Assembly (NCBI GenBank): GCA_943354465.1
Contig: CALRCC010000004.1
Span: 1-23,423, forward strand
Source of the DNA: Candidatus Ryanbacteria bacterium
GTDB taxonomy: Bacteria > Patescibacteriota > Minisyncoccia > Ryanbacterales > GWA2-47-10b
Direction of reading: 5' to 3'
DNA: 23,423 nt
Part shown: positions 12,391-21,181 of the stretch, one piece after another
Layout of the letters: every line of letters begins with the position of its first letter
Numbering within the stretch: position 1 is the stretch's first letter
Notes under the pieces: generated by a model
The model's database searches: none
Told to the model about the DNA's origin: nothing
What the model saw: only the letters and a program-made list of their open reading frames with translations
Translations under genes and position numbers: made by a program

Positions 12391-13257
12391 ATGAATCAAG
12401 ATTTACTGTTATTGGCCATTATCATAGTAGGATTTGTCGCTGTCGCCAGCTTTACTACGCTTGGCGGTGGGATACAGAGAACTGTCATTACAACTCCAAA
12501 CGACAAAGCGGAGTTTGGCGTCATCCGCATACAGCAATCCACAATACGTTCTACACGCGCTGATCGCGTGATAAACCCTCCACCTCCTGTGGCACACCAA
12601 GATATTCTCGCTCGCTCATTTTCATTATCAATGCGTAGTGCAAAATCACGCAATATAAACGAAGAATATGTAGATATAACCTATTCTACATCAAAAGATG
12701 CGCCACCCGTAGATATAACTGATTGGACCATTGGAGATAATAAAGGCGAATCATACAAGCTTGGCGGAATATCAAATCTGCCTGGAGTTTTGCCTACATA
12801 CAACCAAGATCGTCTTGTACTACGAGGGCCTATTCGCATTCATGCAATAACGGGGCGAAGCCCTATTGGCGAGAACTTTCGCCTCAATAAATGCGCCACT
12901 TATTTTTCACAATATAAAAAATTTGTACCAAATATATCTGGCTCATGCCCATCGCCATCTCGCGAACCAGGACAAGATGGATTGAGTGACTCATGCTACA
13001 AATATGTGAAAACTCTATCGGCGTGCCGAATACCTACAGATATTCCTCTTTTCCTTGATAATACATGCCGTGAGTTTATCCAACGCAACGCAAGCTACGA
13101 CGCATGTGTAAAACTTCACAAGAACGATTCTGATTTTTATGGCGATGAATACTGGGTATACCTCAATCGCCCTGAACATATCTGGTCTGATGTGCGCGAC
13201 TCGGTGATACTCAAAGACGCACAGGGGTCAGTAGTAAAATCTATTTCGTATCAGTAA
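12391..13257 (+). CDS. Exported Cys-rich protein with lamin-tail-like features
   Basis: 288 aa. One N-terminal hydrophobic helix (about 4-22) acts as signal or anchor. A low-complexity linker (NPPPPVA) leads to a beta-rich domain: YVDITYSTSKDAPPVDITDWTI near 93-114 and a closing SVILKDAQGSVVKSISY at the C-terminus. These resemble the first and last strands of a lamin-tail domain (IT.W.L ... D.V.L.D..G..V...SY). The middle (about 165-245) is an insert with six cysteines (168, 186, 202, 212, 226, 239), an even number that suggests three disulfides outside the membrane. I believe similar proteins occur in other Parcubacteria but cannot verify that here. Its last 17 nt overlap the convergent SpoU gene. 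Confidence 0.75.
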   Translation: MNQDLLLLAIIIVGFVAVASFTTLGGGIQRTVITTPNDKAEFGVIRIQQSTIRSTRADRVINPPPPVAHQDILARSFSLSMRSAKSRNINEEYVDITYSTSKDAPPVDITDWTIGDNKGESYKLGGISNLPGVLPTYNQDRLVLRGPIRIHAITGRSPIGENFRLNKCATYFSQYKKFVPNISGSCPSPSREPGQDGLSDSCYKYVKTLSACRIPTDIPLFLDNTCREFIQRNASYDACVKLHKNDSDFYGDEYWVYLNRPEHIWSDVRDSVILKDAQGSVVKSISYQ

Positions 13258-13717
13258 TCTTGTACGCCGCTATACCGATAGCGACTGATACATTTAATGA
13301 TTCTTTTTTGCCACGCATTGGTATTACAATACTTGCATCTGTTTTTTCTAAAAGTGCTCCAGACAACCCTCTTACCTCATTGCCAGCTATCAATGCCAAT
13401 GGAAATCGCGCGCCAAACTTACGATAATCAATAGCGCCCTCGCTCTGCTCAAGCGCCACTATATAAAAACCTTCTTTTTTGAGTTTAGCGATGAGACGCG
13501 AGATATCTACTACATGCTCCCATGCTACTGAGTTTTCTGCACCAAGCGCCGTTTTTGCAATCTCTTTGCGCACGATGCCCATCTCATCAGTTGGGCTTGG
13601 AGTGTAACCTGTCATATATACTTTTGAAACGCCAGCACCGTCAGCAGTACGCAATACGGAGCCTACATTGTGTAGGCTCCGTATGTTGTGCAGTACTATG
13701 ACGATCTCTTGAGCCAA
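13241..13717 (-). CDS. TrmH/SpoU-family RNA 2'-O-methyltransferase
   Basis: 158 aa, the minimal SPOUT catalytic domain without an N-terminal RNA-binding extension. All three family motifs are present: NIRSLHNVGSVLRTAD (11-26), LIAGNEVRGLS (109-119) and IPMRGKKESLNVSVAIGIA (132-150). They form the trefoil-knot SAM site. The target, a tRNA or rRNA ribose, cannot be assigned from sequence; TrmL-like tRNA methylation is possible from size. The start is 2 nt after the SIMPL-domain stop, so the pair is co-translated; the end overlaps the convergent 12391 gene by 17 nt. Confidence 0.9.
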   Translation of the reverse strand: MAQEIVIVLHNIRSLHNVGSVLRTADGAGVSKVYMTGYTPSPTDEMGIVRKEIAKTALGAENSVAWEHVVDISRLIAKLKKEGFYIVALEQSEGAIDYRKFGARFPLALIAGNEVRGLSGALLEKTDASIVIPMRGKKESLNVSVAIGIAAYKITDTK

Positions 13718-13719
13718 AT

Positions 13720-14547
13720 TTATTTAATCTCGTAAATAAGATTGACTGACGCTATGATTTCATTTTCACCCGGCTGAATACTTGGTGCGGGCGCCACCAT
13801 GCTCTTCTCCATCATATCGCCGCCCATACCCATGGCGCGGCCATAATAGACGGGCATACCACCATTCTCAGAAAAACCGGCAAGTTTACCGAGACGCACT
13901 CCAAGATTGCCGGCAAGCGTCTTTGCCTCTGCACGGGCTTTTGTGATAGCAGATTCGCGTGCCTCCGCCTTCAATTTTTCTACCACCTCATCGTCAACCG
14001 TAAATCGCAGCTGGCCAATCTGGTTTACACCTGCCTGGGTGGCACCAGTAGTGATCTTGCCAATATCATCAAGCTTGCGGACTTTGATGGCAACCGCCTC
14101 CTCAATCACAAACTTTTTAATACCTTTGCGTGGAGGGCAGATAACGCTTGAGCCATCAGTACTCTCGCACGGACTATAATCATACTCTTCGGAGGGATAA
14201 ATAGTATATGAGGTCGTCTTAATGTCACGATCTTCGATACCACTCTTCTTGAGAAACGCGATGAGTGCCTCTGATTTTTTTGCCTCAGCGTTACGCGCCA
14301 CCTCGAGTGAAGCGTTCTCTTCACGAATCGTAAAAGAGATAAGACCGATATCAGGTCTTACTACCCGCTTTTCTTCTGCTGATACAGAAATAGTGCGCGA
14401 CGGATAATCAGCATAATAAAACGAATTCTTTGCGGATACTACTAAGAATAATGCGAGAGAAATAAAAACTGCCATCATAATCCACCACATGCCTCCTTGC
14501 ATACTTGGTGCAATCAACAGCCTCATGCTCTTTTCTTCATTTTCCAT
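13720..14547 (-). CDS. SIMPL-domain (DUF541) exported protein
   Basis: 275 aa. An N-terminal hydrophobic helix (about 17-38) is followed by the SIMPL domain: RTISVSAEEKRVVRPDIGLISFTIREE, the helix AEAKKSEALIAFLKKSGIEDRDIKTTSYTIYP, and AITKARAEAKTLAGNLGVRLGKLAGFSE with the terminal strand EIIASVNLIYEIK. Family members sit in the periplasm or at the cell surface (for example BP26/OMP28) and some form channel-like oligomers; the molecular role is poorly known. A Met-rich loop (YGRAMGMGGDMMEKSM) precedes the last strand and two Cys lie in the middle insert. The first ATG is at 14547; Met8 is an alternative. It lies 36 nt after the Mur ligase stop. Confidence 0.88.
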   Translation of the reverse strand: MENEEKSMRLLIAPSMQGGMWWIMMAVFISLALFLVVSAKNSFYYADYPSRTISVSAEEKRVVRPDIGLISFTIREENASLEVARNAEAKKSEALIAFLKKSGIEDRDIKTTSYTIYPSEEYDYSPCESTDGSSVICPPRKGIKKFVIEEAVAIKVRKLDDIGKITTGATQAGVNQIGQLRFTVDDEVVEKLKAEARESAITKARAEAKTLAGNLGVRLGKLAGFSENGGMPVYYGRAMGMGGDMMEKSMVAPAPSIQPGENEIIASVNLIYEIK

Positions 14548-14583
14548 AAAAATATTTAAAAATAATGATAATAAGTCTTATCG

Positions 14584-15852
14584 TCATTCTAACGCTTTGT
14601 GATGTATTTTGCTACGCGCGATAGCTCGATCGTCCCACACTATCTTTTTGCCACCAGAAAGCGCCATCAAAGGTTCCGCGCCCTTACCAGTTATGACTAC
14701 TGTATCGCCATCTAGTGCTTTTCTGATAGCTAACTCAATAGCATTTTTGCGATCAAGCTCTACTGTTGGTTTGTGCAATGTAACACCACGCACTATATCA
14801 TCTATAATCATTTTTGGATCTTCATCATACGGATCTTCATCCGTCAAGATTATTTCATCACAAAACTGATCTGCTATACGGCCAAACTCGGGGCGCTTCC
14901 ATTTATCGCGACCTCCGCCTGCCGCGCCCAATACACATATAAGACGTTTGGCGTGTGGCTTTAGTGTCTCATAAACCTTTTCAAGCGCGTCTGGCGTATG
15001 CGCATAATCTACAACCACGGCAAATGGCTCGCGCAAAATATATTCAAGGCGACCAGGCACTCCTAACACCTTGCCTATACCACGACTGATAGATTCTAGT
15101 GGCACATGATGAGCAATGGCGACAGCTATAGCACATAAAATATTTTCCAGATTAAACTCTCCTTCAAGCGCTGACTCAAAACGAGTGCCACCAAATTCAA
15201 AAGAGATCCTGCCCTCAAATAAGGTATCTGACGGAAAAACCATGCGCGCTGAATCGATCAACGATGCTTTATCGCGCGCATACTCCCACACTTCGGCGTG
15301 CGAAGCCGACTCAATGAACATCTTGGCGTCTGCCATCATCGCATTAACGACTATATGTTTTTTCTTTTTCCATGAGCTGTTAAGAGCGCGAAAAATCTTG
15401 AGTTTTGCTTCGCGATACTGTTCAAATCCACCGTGCGATTCTATATGCTCGGGCGTGAGATTGGTAATCGCGACCGTATCAAAAGCGATATACGCGTGGC
15501 GAAACTGCCGTGCGCCTTCACTCGTCACCTCAAGAATCGCTATGTCGCACCCTTTTAACTTTGCATTATATAAAAATCTCTGCATGAAAAATCGCCCTGG
15601 CATTGTCATCTTGCGATCATTCACTATCTCTGTGCCATCTATACGGAATCTAAGAGACGACGCTGACGCAACCTTATGCCCAGCCTCTTCAAATATATTA
15701 TGTAAAATTTCAACAGTAGTAGATTTACCGTTAGTCCCAGTGACTCCGATGACGGTGATACTATGCGATGGAAACCAGTACCAGAGAGCCCCAAAGAGTG
15801 CGATGCACCAGTGATATGCAAGTATCAGCGGACTAGGAATAAGTCGCCTCAT
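14584..15852 (-). CDS. Mur ligase family protein, MurE-like, lacking the UDP-binding N-domain
   Basis: 422 aa. Mur ligases add amino acids to the UDP-MurNAc peptide using ATP. ATP loop GVTGTNGKST (36-45), EVTSEGARQFRH, TNLTPEHIESHGG, DYAHTPDALEKV, GAAGGGRDKWKRPEFG and ITGKGAEP follow the MurE order. About 35 residues precede the ATP loop, and they form a hydrophobic helix (LILAYHWCIALFGALWYWF) instead of the roughly 90-residue UDP-MurNAc-binding domain of MurE. The amino-acid recognition motif, DNPR in diaminopimelate-adding enzymes, reads DEDP here, so the added residue cannot be predicted. The start overlaps the ruvA stop by 4 nt (ATGA), marking an operon. Confidence 0.85.
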   Translation of the reverse strand: MRRLIPSPLILAYHWCIALFGALWYWFPSHSITVIGVTGTNGKSTTVEILHNIFEEAGHKVASASSLRFRIDGTEIVNDRKMTMPGRFFMQRFLYNAKLKGCDIAILEVTSEGARQFRHAYIAFDTVAITNLTPEHIESHGGFEQYREAKLKIFRALNSSWKKKKHIVVNAMMADAKMFIESASHAEVWEYARDKASLIDSARMVFPSDTLFEGRISFEFGGTRFESALEGEFNLENILCAIAVAIAHHVPLESISRGIGKVLGVPGRLEYILREPFAVVVDYAHTPDALEKVYETLKPHAKRLICVLGAAGGGRDKWKRPEFGRIADQFCDEIILTDEDPYDEDPKMIIDDIVRGVTLHKPTVELDRKNAIELAIRKALDGDTVVITGKGAEPLMALSGGKKIVWDDRAIARSKIHHKALE

Positions 15853-16424
15853 GATCTCCCCCCGCCTAATATCTTGAGGGCTTCTTTTATCTTTTGGTCA
15901 ATGCTTTCTAAATCACGTGGCAACTTGTGCAATGCATCGCGTGCTTCACGCGCGTTGTAACCAAGAGATATAAGTGCATCAAGCGCGTCTGATTCTTCGG
16001 ACGAGATTATAACGCCATCTATTCCGCCCAATTTATCTTTAAGCTCGAGCATTATTTTTTCTGCCGTTTTTCTGCCAATACCTGATATTTTTGTAAGGTA
16101 AACAATTTCACCAGACGCTATAGCGCGCTTTAAAGAATCAAGCGGTGCTACGGAAAGGATACCCAAAGCAGAGCGTGGGCCAATGCCTGATATACCAATC
16201 AACATCTCAAACATTTCAAGTTCTGACATTGTGGCGAATCCGAATAAATCTAGAGATGTTTCGCGTACGGCAAGATGGGTAAATAGCTCTACGGCCTCAC
16301 CTTTTTTTGGTAAAGTTTTTGATGTCTCAAGTGATACGGATACTTTATATCCAACCCCGCCTACATTGATGATGAGGTGCTTGGTACCACGAAACGCAAG
16401 GATGCCTGAAAGATGTGCTATCAT
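15849..16424 (-). CDS. ruvA: Holliday junction branch migration protein RuvA
   Basis: 191 aa, standard length. RuvA tetramers bind four-way junctions and load the RuvB motor. N-terminal OB fold MIAHLSGILAFRG...VGGVGYKVSVS; two helix-hairpin-helix motifs LIGISGIGPRSALGILS and LTKISGIGRKTAEKIMLELKDKL; C-terminal domain III ALDALISLGYNAREARDAL, which contacts RuvB. RuvB and RuvC are not in this window. Divergent from uvrB with only 17 bp between the start codons. Confidence 0.96.
   Translation of the reverse strand: MIAHLSGILAFRGTKHLIINVGGVGYKVSVSLETSKTLPKKGEAVELFTHLAVRETSLDLFGFATMSELEMFEMLIGISGIGPRSALGILSVAPLDSLKRAIASGEIVYLTKISGIGRKTAEKIMLELKDKLGGIDGVIISSEESDALDALISLGYNAREARDALHKLPRDLESIDQKIKEALKILGGGRS
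16416..16424 (+). promoter_or_regulatory. Possible extended -10 TGCTATCAT for uvrB
   Basis: TGCTATCAT matches TGnTATnnT and ends 17 nt before the uvrB ATG. It overlaps the ruvA start region, which would couple control of the two divergent DNA-repair genes. No -35 hexamer visible and no LexA-type operator recognised. Confidence 0.35.
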
Positions 16425-16441
16425 AATCGTGTTTTTATCCT

Positions 16442-18388
16442 ATGTCATTTCGCCTAGTATCACAATTCAAACCGTCTGGAGACCAACCTCACGCGATTGA
16501 GGCTCTTTCGCTAGGGCTGGCTAATAATAAAAAATATCAAACACTTTTGGGCGTAACGGGATCTGGCAAGACGTTCACAATGGCAAATATTATAGCCAAT
16601 ACAGGAAGGCCGGCACTTATTTTAAGTCATAACAAAACTTTGGCGGCACAATTATATGAAGAATTTAAAGAATTTTTTCCTGATAATGCGGTGCATTATT
16701 TTGTAAGTTACTACGACTATTACCAACCAGAGGCATATATACCAAACACTGATACATATATAGAGAAAGACGCAAAGATAAACCAGTTCATAGATGAGCT
16801 TCGGCACGCGACAACCAAGGCCGCACTCACTCGTAAAGATTTAATTATCGTGGCCTCTGTATCGGCCATCTACGGCATTGGTGCGCCTGAAGCTTACCTG
16901 GATTTTTCATTTATTGTGCGCCGTGGTGAGCATATTAGTCTAAAGGCACTTTCAAATAAACTTGCCGAACTTCAATATATACGCAACGACATCGAGCGCA
17001 AACCAGGCACGTGGTCACGCAAAGGCGACTCGGTTATCGTCGCGCTACCATCTGGAGATCGTGTGATACGCATCAATTTTTTTGGTGATGAGGTAGAAGA
17101 TGTGTTGGAAGGCCCTGTGGCTTTTGATTCACAGCTCCTATCCCAATCAGAGATTCGTGTATTCCCAGCGAAGCACTTTATGACGCGTGAAGATGATATC
17201 AAGCGCGCGATATCTGCCATAGAGAAAGAGCTTGCAATGCGAACGCGAGAGCTTGAAGAAGGTGGCAAAGAGTTGGAGGCAGAGCGTCTTCGACGCCGTG
17301 TCCGCTATGATCTACAGATGCTTCGCGAGACAGGATATACGCTAGGCATTGAAAACTATTCACGGCATCTGTCAGGACGCGCACCAGGCGAGCCACCGAC
17401 AACAATGATTGACTATATGCCAAAAGGATTTATCACATTTGTTGATGAGTCTCACATGACTCTGCCTCAAATAAGAGGTATGCAGGCTGGAGATCGTGCG
17501 CGCAAAACAACGCTTGTTGATTTTGGCTTTCGCCTCCCGTCCGCGCTCGACAATCGCCCGCTTACATTTGATGAATTCAATAAAAAAATAGAACAAACCA
17601 TTTTCGTATCTGCCACGCCAAGCGCATATGAGCTCGCACACGGCGACATAACCGAACAGCTTGTGCGCCCAACTGGCCTTCTTGATCCCACTGTAGAGAT
17701 ACGTCCTGCTGGCAAACAAATAACCGACTCTGAAAAAGAAATAATAATACGAACAAAAAGAAAAGAGCGCTCACTTGTGGTGGCTATTACAAAAAAAATG
17801 GCTGAAGATATAGCTGAATATTTAGGCGAGCGCGGTCTTAAAATCGCGTGGCTTCATTCGGAGATAAAAACGATTGAGCGCTATGAAATTTTACAGCAGT
17901 TGCGTCGTGGTGACGTTGATGCGGTCGTTGGTATAAATCTTCTGCGCGAAGGACTTGATCTACCAGAAGTATCACTTATTTGTATTCTTGACTCTGATAA
18001 AGAAGGTTTTTTACGCAACGTAACATCATTTATCCAGACCATGGGTCGCGCGTCACGCCACCCACAAGGGCATGTAATACTGTATGCAGACAAGATTACT
18101 GATTCGATGAAAATAGCTATTGCGGAGACATCGCGTCGCCGTGCGTATCAAGTGGCATACAATAAGGCGCATGGCATAACACCCACCGCACTCGTCAAAG
18201 AAATTCGTAAACCTCTTTTTATTGGCAAGAAAAAAATAGCAAAAGATGACATATTAGCTCTTTTCGGCGAAAACAAGCGATCCGTCACCGAACTTAAAAA
18301 AGAAGTTGAGACGGAAATGCTCGCCCAGGCCGCAAACCTCAATTTTGAGCGCGCCTCACAATTGCGAGATATTTTAAAAGGCCTGTAA
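16442..18388 (+). CDS. uvrB: Excinuclease ABC subunit B (UvrB)
   Basis: 648 aa, near full family length. UvrB is the damage-verifying helicase-like subunit of nucleotide excision repair, loaded by UvrA and partnered with UvrC. Q motif FKPSGDQPHAI, Walker A GVTGSGKT (37-44), the DNA-binding beta-hairpin YYDYYQPEAYIPNTDTYIEK, ASVSAIYGIG, Walker B FVDESH (about 332-337), QTMGRASRH (motif VI) and the C-terminal UVR helix-loop-helix (LKKEVETEMLAQAANLNFERASQLRD) are all present. uvrA and uvrC are not in the window. ATG at 16442. Confidence 0.97.
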   Translation: MSFRLVSQFKPSGDQPHAIEALSLGLANNKKYQTLLGVTGSGKTFTMANIIANTGRPALILSHNKTLAAQLYEEFKEFFPDNAVHYFVSYYDYYQPEAYIPNTDTYIEKDAKINQFIDELRHATTKAALTRKDLIIVASVSAIYGIGAPEAYLDFSFIVRRGEHISLKALSNKLAELQYIRNDIERKPGTWSRKGDSVIVALPSGDRVIRINFFGDEVEDVLEGPVAFDSQLLSQSEIRVFPAKHFMTREDDIKRAISAIEKELAMRTRELEEGGKELEAERLRRRVRYDLQMLRETGYTLGIENYSRHLSGRAPGEPPTTMIDYMPKGFITFVDESHMTLPQIRGMQAGDRARKTTLVDFGFRLPSALDNRPLTFDEFNKKIEQTIFVSATPSAYELAHGDITEQLVRPTGLLDPTVEIRPAGKQITDSEKEIIIRTKRKERSLVVAITKKMAEDIAEYLGERGLKIAWLHSEIKTIERYEILQQLRRGDVDAVVGINLLREGLDLPEVSLICILDSDKEGFLRNVTSFIQTMGRASRHPQGHVILYADKITDSMKIAIAETSRRRAYQVAYNKAHGITPTALVKEIRKPLFIGKKKIAKDDILALFGENKRSVTELKKEVETEMLAQAANLNFERASQLRDILKGL

Positions 18389-18396
18389 CGCAGATA

Positions 18397-18425
18397 TTGA
18401 CTGAAGTCAAAAAAGATATTATTCT
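18397..18425 (+). promoter_or_regulatory. Promoter of rpsT, TTGACT-N17-TATTCT
   Basis: TTGACT (18397-18402), exactly 17 nt, TATTCT (18420-18425), then 7 nt to the rpsT ATG at 18433. The predicted mRNA starts at or one base before the ATG. The apparent TTG-started extension of rpsT is in fact this -35 box. Confidence 0.68.
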
Positions 18426-18432
18426 AGAGCTT

Positions 18433-18696
18433 ATGCCAAATACTACCTCAGCAGCAAAGGCTCTGCGCCAATCAGAACGAAGGCGCGTACTTAATGTGCG
18501 CCGCAAGCGTTCTTTGCGCGATGTCCTAAAACAGTTTGAAAAGGCCGTTCTCGCTAAAAATAAGGAGGAAGCCATAAAGCTTTTCCCAGCCGTACAAAAG
18601 GCGCTAGATAAGACATCCAAGTCCGGGCTTATAAAGAAAAACAACTCAGCTCGCAGGAAATCTCGTCTATCAGCTCAAATAAAAAAACTCGGCTAG
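18433..18696 (+). CDS. rpsT: 30S ribosomal protein S20
   Basis: 87 aa, the usual S20 length. Binds 16S rRNA as a three-helix bundle. Visible features: MPNTTSAAKALRQSERRRVLNVRRKRSLRD (basic first helix), central FEKAVLAKNKEEAIKLFPAVQKALDKTSKSGLI and the C-terminal KKNNSARRKSRLSAQIKK motif typical of S20. The ATG is chosen over the TTG 36 nt upstream because the extension is absent from S20 proteins and contains the promoter. It ends convergently on holA, the two stop codons sharing CTAG. Confidence 0.95.
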   Translation: MPNTTSAAKALRQSERRRVLNVRRKRSLRDVLKQFEKAVLAKNKEEAIKLFPAVQKALDKTSKSGLIKKNNSARRKSRLSAQIKKLG

Positions 18697-19571
18697 CAAA
18701 TTGGCGTAAGTAGAAAATAAAGGAACCTTGTCTCTAAGGTTTCTTTTTTTCTCATATCGCTCATCTCGAGAAGCTTGAGGTACGCCTCTTCAATCTGCCC
18801 ACGCGAGAAATTACGCATCTGTGTTCTCGCCTTCCCTAACACAAACGGTTTTATACTAGCAGTATTACCAGATGCTACGCGCGCCAAATTTTTGATATGC
18901 CACATAAATGTTCGCAATACATCATCCGGCTTGAAACCTGCGCGCATACATCGTTCAAATAAGAGAGCCGCGCGCGTGCCATCCCCCGAACCCCACAAGT
19001 CGCCGAGTAAAAATAAATCATTGTTACTTGGCGCTGACACAACGCTTTGCGTGACGGCACCTCCCAATAAAACCGACTCCAGCTCACCGAGAAAACGATC
19101 CGGTGTATTTATATATGAAAGCCAAAGAGACTCTTTTGCTGAAGCGTCCACACTAACACCTATTTTTTTTGCATGAGCGTCAATATACGCAGAAAATTTT
19201 TGACGAGTAAAATTGGTGAACTCTTCTTTTTTATTCGCATATTTTTCTATATCACTAAAAACCTTATTTTTAACTGGCGTGCATTCTTCCCAAAACACTA
19301 TAACAGAGTCATCAGATGACCAGCGTACAAGATGAGCTTTTAACGCATTTCGCGCATCAACATCAATCATACTAGCGCGTTTGATTATATAAAAATCTTT
19401 GGGCCCAAAAAGTGATGGCGACCCTACACGCACGATATATTCATCAAAACCGCCATCCGCACAATCAACGATCTCCCAACCATGCCCTGCCTCGCGCATA
19501 AATCGCGAGATAAAACGATCCAGCATCTCACGCGATAAAATCGTATTAGAGCCGTGCAAGAGATAAATCAT
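18693..19571 (-). CDS. holA: DNA polymerase III delta subunit (HolA)
   Basis: 292 aa, somewhat short for the family (about 320-345). Delta opens the sliding clamp within the clamp loader. It starts with MIYLLHGSNTILSREM, has SLFGPKDFYIIKRA (the common SLF...L..V segment) and ends with the collar-type region HIKNLARVAS...KPFVLGKARTQMRNFSRGQIEEAYLKLLEMSDMRKK. Delta carries no Walker motifs, as expected. Its neighbour rpsT is a common partner in bacterial genomes, which supports the call. The ATG overlaps the response-regulator stop by 4 nt, so it is co-expressed with the signalling genes. Confidence 0.85.
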   Translation of the reverse strand: MIYLLHGSNTILSREMLDRFISRFMREAGHGWEIVDCADGGFDEYIVRVGSPSLFGPKDFYIIKRASMIDVDARNALKAHLVRWSSDDSVIVFWEECTPVKNKVFSDIEKYANKKEEFTNFTRQKFSAYIDAHAKKIGVSVDASAKESLWLSYINTPDRFLGELESVLLGGAVTQSVVSAPSNNDLFLLGDLWGSGDGTRAALLFERCMRAGFKPDDVLRTFMWHIKNLARVASGNTASIKPFVLGKARTQMRNFSRGQIEEAYLKLLEMSDMRKKETLETRFLYFLLTPIC

Positions 19572-20002
19572 TTCCCTACATAGTGTGTACCGAGTACTTT
19601 TTTGACCGCTTCTACGATCTCAAGTGGAGTGTGGTGCGCCTTAATCATAAACTCTACAGCACCCAATTTCATCGCCTGATCAACGTCATCTCGCGATCCT
19701 AAATTTGAAATAATTATAACTGGGATTGACGCATATTCATGATTTGCCTTAAGCTCTGACAAAATCTCAAATCCACCCTTTCCTGGCAATATCAAATCTA
19801 ACAAAATAATATGAGGCCTTTCTTTCGATACGGCAGAAAATAATTCATCAGCATTCGTTGTCTCAATGACAGAAAATCCTTCGTGCTTGATTTTCTCTAC
19901 CAAAAGACCTCTCAAAAATTTGTCATCCTCAACAATGAGAATTTTTATCTCGTTTCGCTTTAGCATTGAAGCTATAGGCACCGATGATCCAGACGATATC
20001 AT
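19568..20002 (-). CDS. Single-domain response regulator (CheY-like receiver)
   Basis: 144 aa: a receiver domain only, no output domain. Acidic pocket EDD (25-27), phospho-acceptor Asp69 in LLDLILP, Ser99 switch in IIISN and Lys111 in FMIKAHH are all present. Met1 (20002) or Met13 (19966) may be the start; Met13 sits right before the first strand (KILIVEDD). Directly downstream of the histidine kinase (18-nt gap) and overlapping holA by 4 nt. With no DNA-binding domain its output must be by protein contact or phosphotransfer. Confidence 0.92.
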   Translation of the reverse strand: MISSGSSVPIASMLKRNEIKILIVEDDKFLRGLLVEKIKHEGFSVIETTNADELFSAVSKERPHIILLDLILPGKGGFEILSELKANHEYASIPVIIISNLGSRDDVDQAMKLGAVEFMIKAHHTPLEIVEAVKKVLGTHYVGK

Positions 20003-20020
20003 ACAGCTAGACTAGCACGG

Positions 20021-21175
20021 CTATAGTGCCGCTACAAAGGGCTCTGCTGGAGGATTGGTTGGGCTTTTAAGTGACGATTTGAGTGGTAGCTTAATAATAA
20101 ATGTAGTGCCCTTGCCCTCTTCTGAATGAAAAGATATTTCGCCACCGTGAGCTGTAATAATATTTTTTGAAATAAAAAGCCCAAGACCGGTTCCCTCTGT
20201 CTCCACATGCATGACATTTGAGCCACGATAAAAGCGCGTAAACATACGCGACTGGTCATCTTTAGTGATGCCTATACCAGTGTCGCTAACCTTGATGCTG
20301 ACTAACTCATCATTTACATCAAGCCGTACTGACACCGTGCCTCCTGATGCTGTATAGCGAATTGCATTTTCAATGATATTACCTACGGCAATGAATAAAC
20401 GATCTGGATCAATATTTAATATGGCCTCACCGCCCACAGCATCACCGAACACAAGTGTAATATTTTTTGCTTTTGCTAAGACCGTCTTTTCATCAATAAT
20501 CTTTTTTATAAACACAGATATATCTGCCTCTTCAAACTTAAACCCAAATTTACCCTCTTCTATACGCGCAGCATCCAACAAATTATGCACAAGTCGTATC
20601 ATAGACTCATTGGCGATAGATCCTTTCTCTACGGCCTCGCGCTGTGATTTTGTTATTCTACCAAAATCTCCATCAACGATCCCTTGATAAACCCATTTTT
20701 GAATTGATAGCGGAGTACGAAGCTGATGAGCTGCTATAGAGATAAATTCTGACTTGAGCTTTGAAATCTCTTCTTGACGATCTTTTGCCTCCTGAATGCG
20801 CTCTGCCATTTCATTAAAAAAATTACCGAGCACTCCAATCTCGTCTTTCCTAGAAACGCCTATGTGCACCTTAGAGTTGCCAGCTCCTATGCGCCTGACT
20901 GCTTCGGTAAGAACAGAAAGCGGGCGCGCGATATGGCGAGTGATCATAATAGCCGCGAATGTAGCGATGATAAAAACAAAAAGGAATATAAGTATGAACT
21001 GTATACTGACAGTTTCTATAAACGCGATAGCATCATCAGACTCAAATACAGCGCGGATACGCGACTGATAAGTCATGGCAAATAGCAAAGATGCTACTGC
21101 CATAGGGAAAATACCAAGTGCTAACAAGGTAAAGAAAAATCTAAAAAACAACGAATGTCGCATCTTAGGATTCAT
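20021..21175 (-). CDS. Sensor histidine kinase (HAMP-HisKA-HATPase)
   Basis: 384 aa. Two membrane helices (about 11-34 and 57-79) enclose only some 22 residues outside, too few for a typical ligand domain. HAMP linker at about 80-132, phospho-accepting helix SIAAHQLRTPLS (His150), N box GNIIENAIRYT (Asn270), G1 DTGIGI (298-303), F box FTRFYRG, G2 GTGLGLFISKNI (328-339). Complete and probably active. The ATG lies 6 nt after an extended -10 box that overlaps the end of polA, so it can be transcribed on its own or from polA. Partner is the receiver gene just downstream. Confidence 0.94.
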   Translation of the reverse strand: MNPKMRHSLFFRFFFTLLALGIFPMAVASLLFAMTYQSRIRAVFESDDAIAFIETVSIQFILIFLFVFIIATFAAIMITRHIARPLSVLTEAVRRIGAGNSKVHIGVSRKDEIGVLGNFFNEMAERIQEAKDRQEEISKLKSEFISIAAHQLRTPLSIQKWVYQGIVDGDFGRITKSQREAVEKGSIANESMIRLVHNLLDAARIEEGKFGFKFEEADISVFIKKIIDEKTVLAKAKNITLVFGDAVGGEAILNIDPDRLFIAVGNIIENAIRYTASGGTVSVRLDVNDELVSIKVSDTGIGITKDDQSRMFTRFYRGSNVMHVETEGTGLGLFISKNIITAHGGEISFHSEEGKGTTFIIKLPLKSSLKSPTNPPAEPFVAAL

Positions 21176-21181
21176 CCTACT

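Noticed and set aside
14548..14583. Terminator between the Mur ligase and SIMPL genes
   Set aside because: The ATAAG/CTTAT palindrome is AT-only and has a single-base loop, too weak to end transcription.
15116..15814. 232-aa plus-strand ORF opposite the Mur ligase
   Set aside because: It is antisense to a gene with all Mur ligase motifs and its product has no recognisable domain.
18397..18432. TTG-started extension of rpsT
   Set aside because: The TTG is part of a -35 box and S20 starts at the MPNTTSAAK-type ATG.
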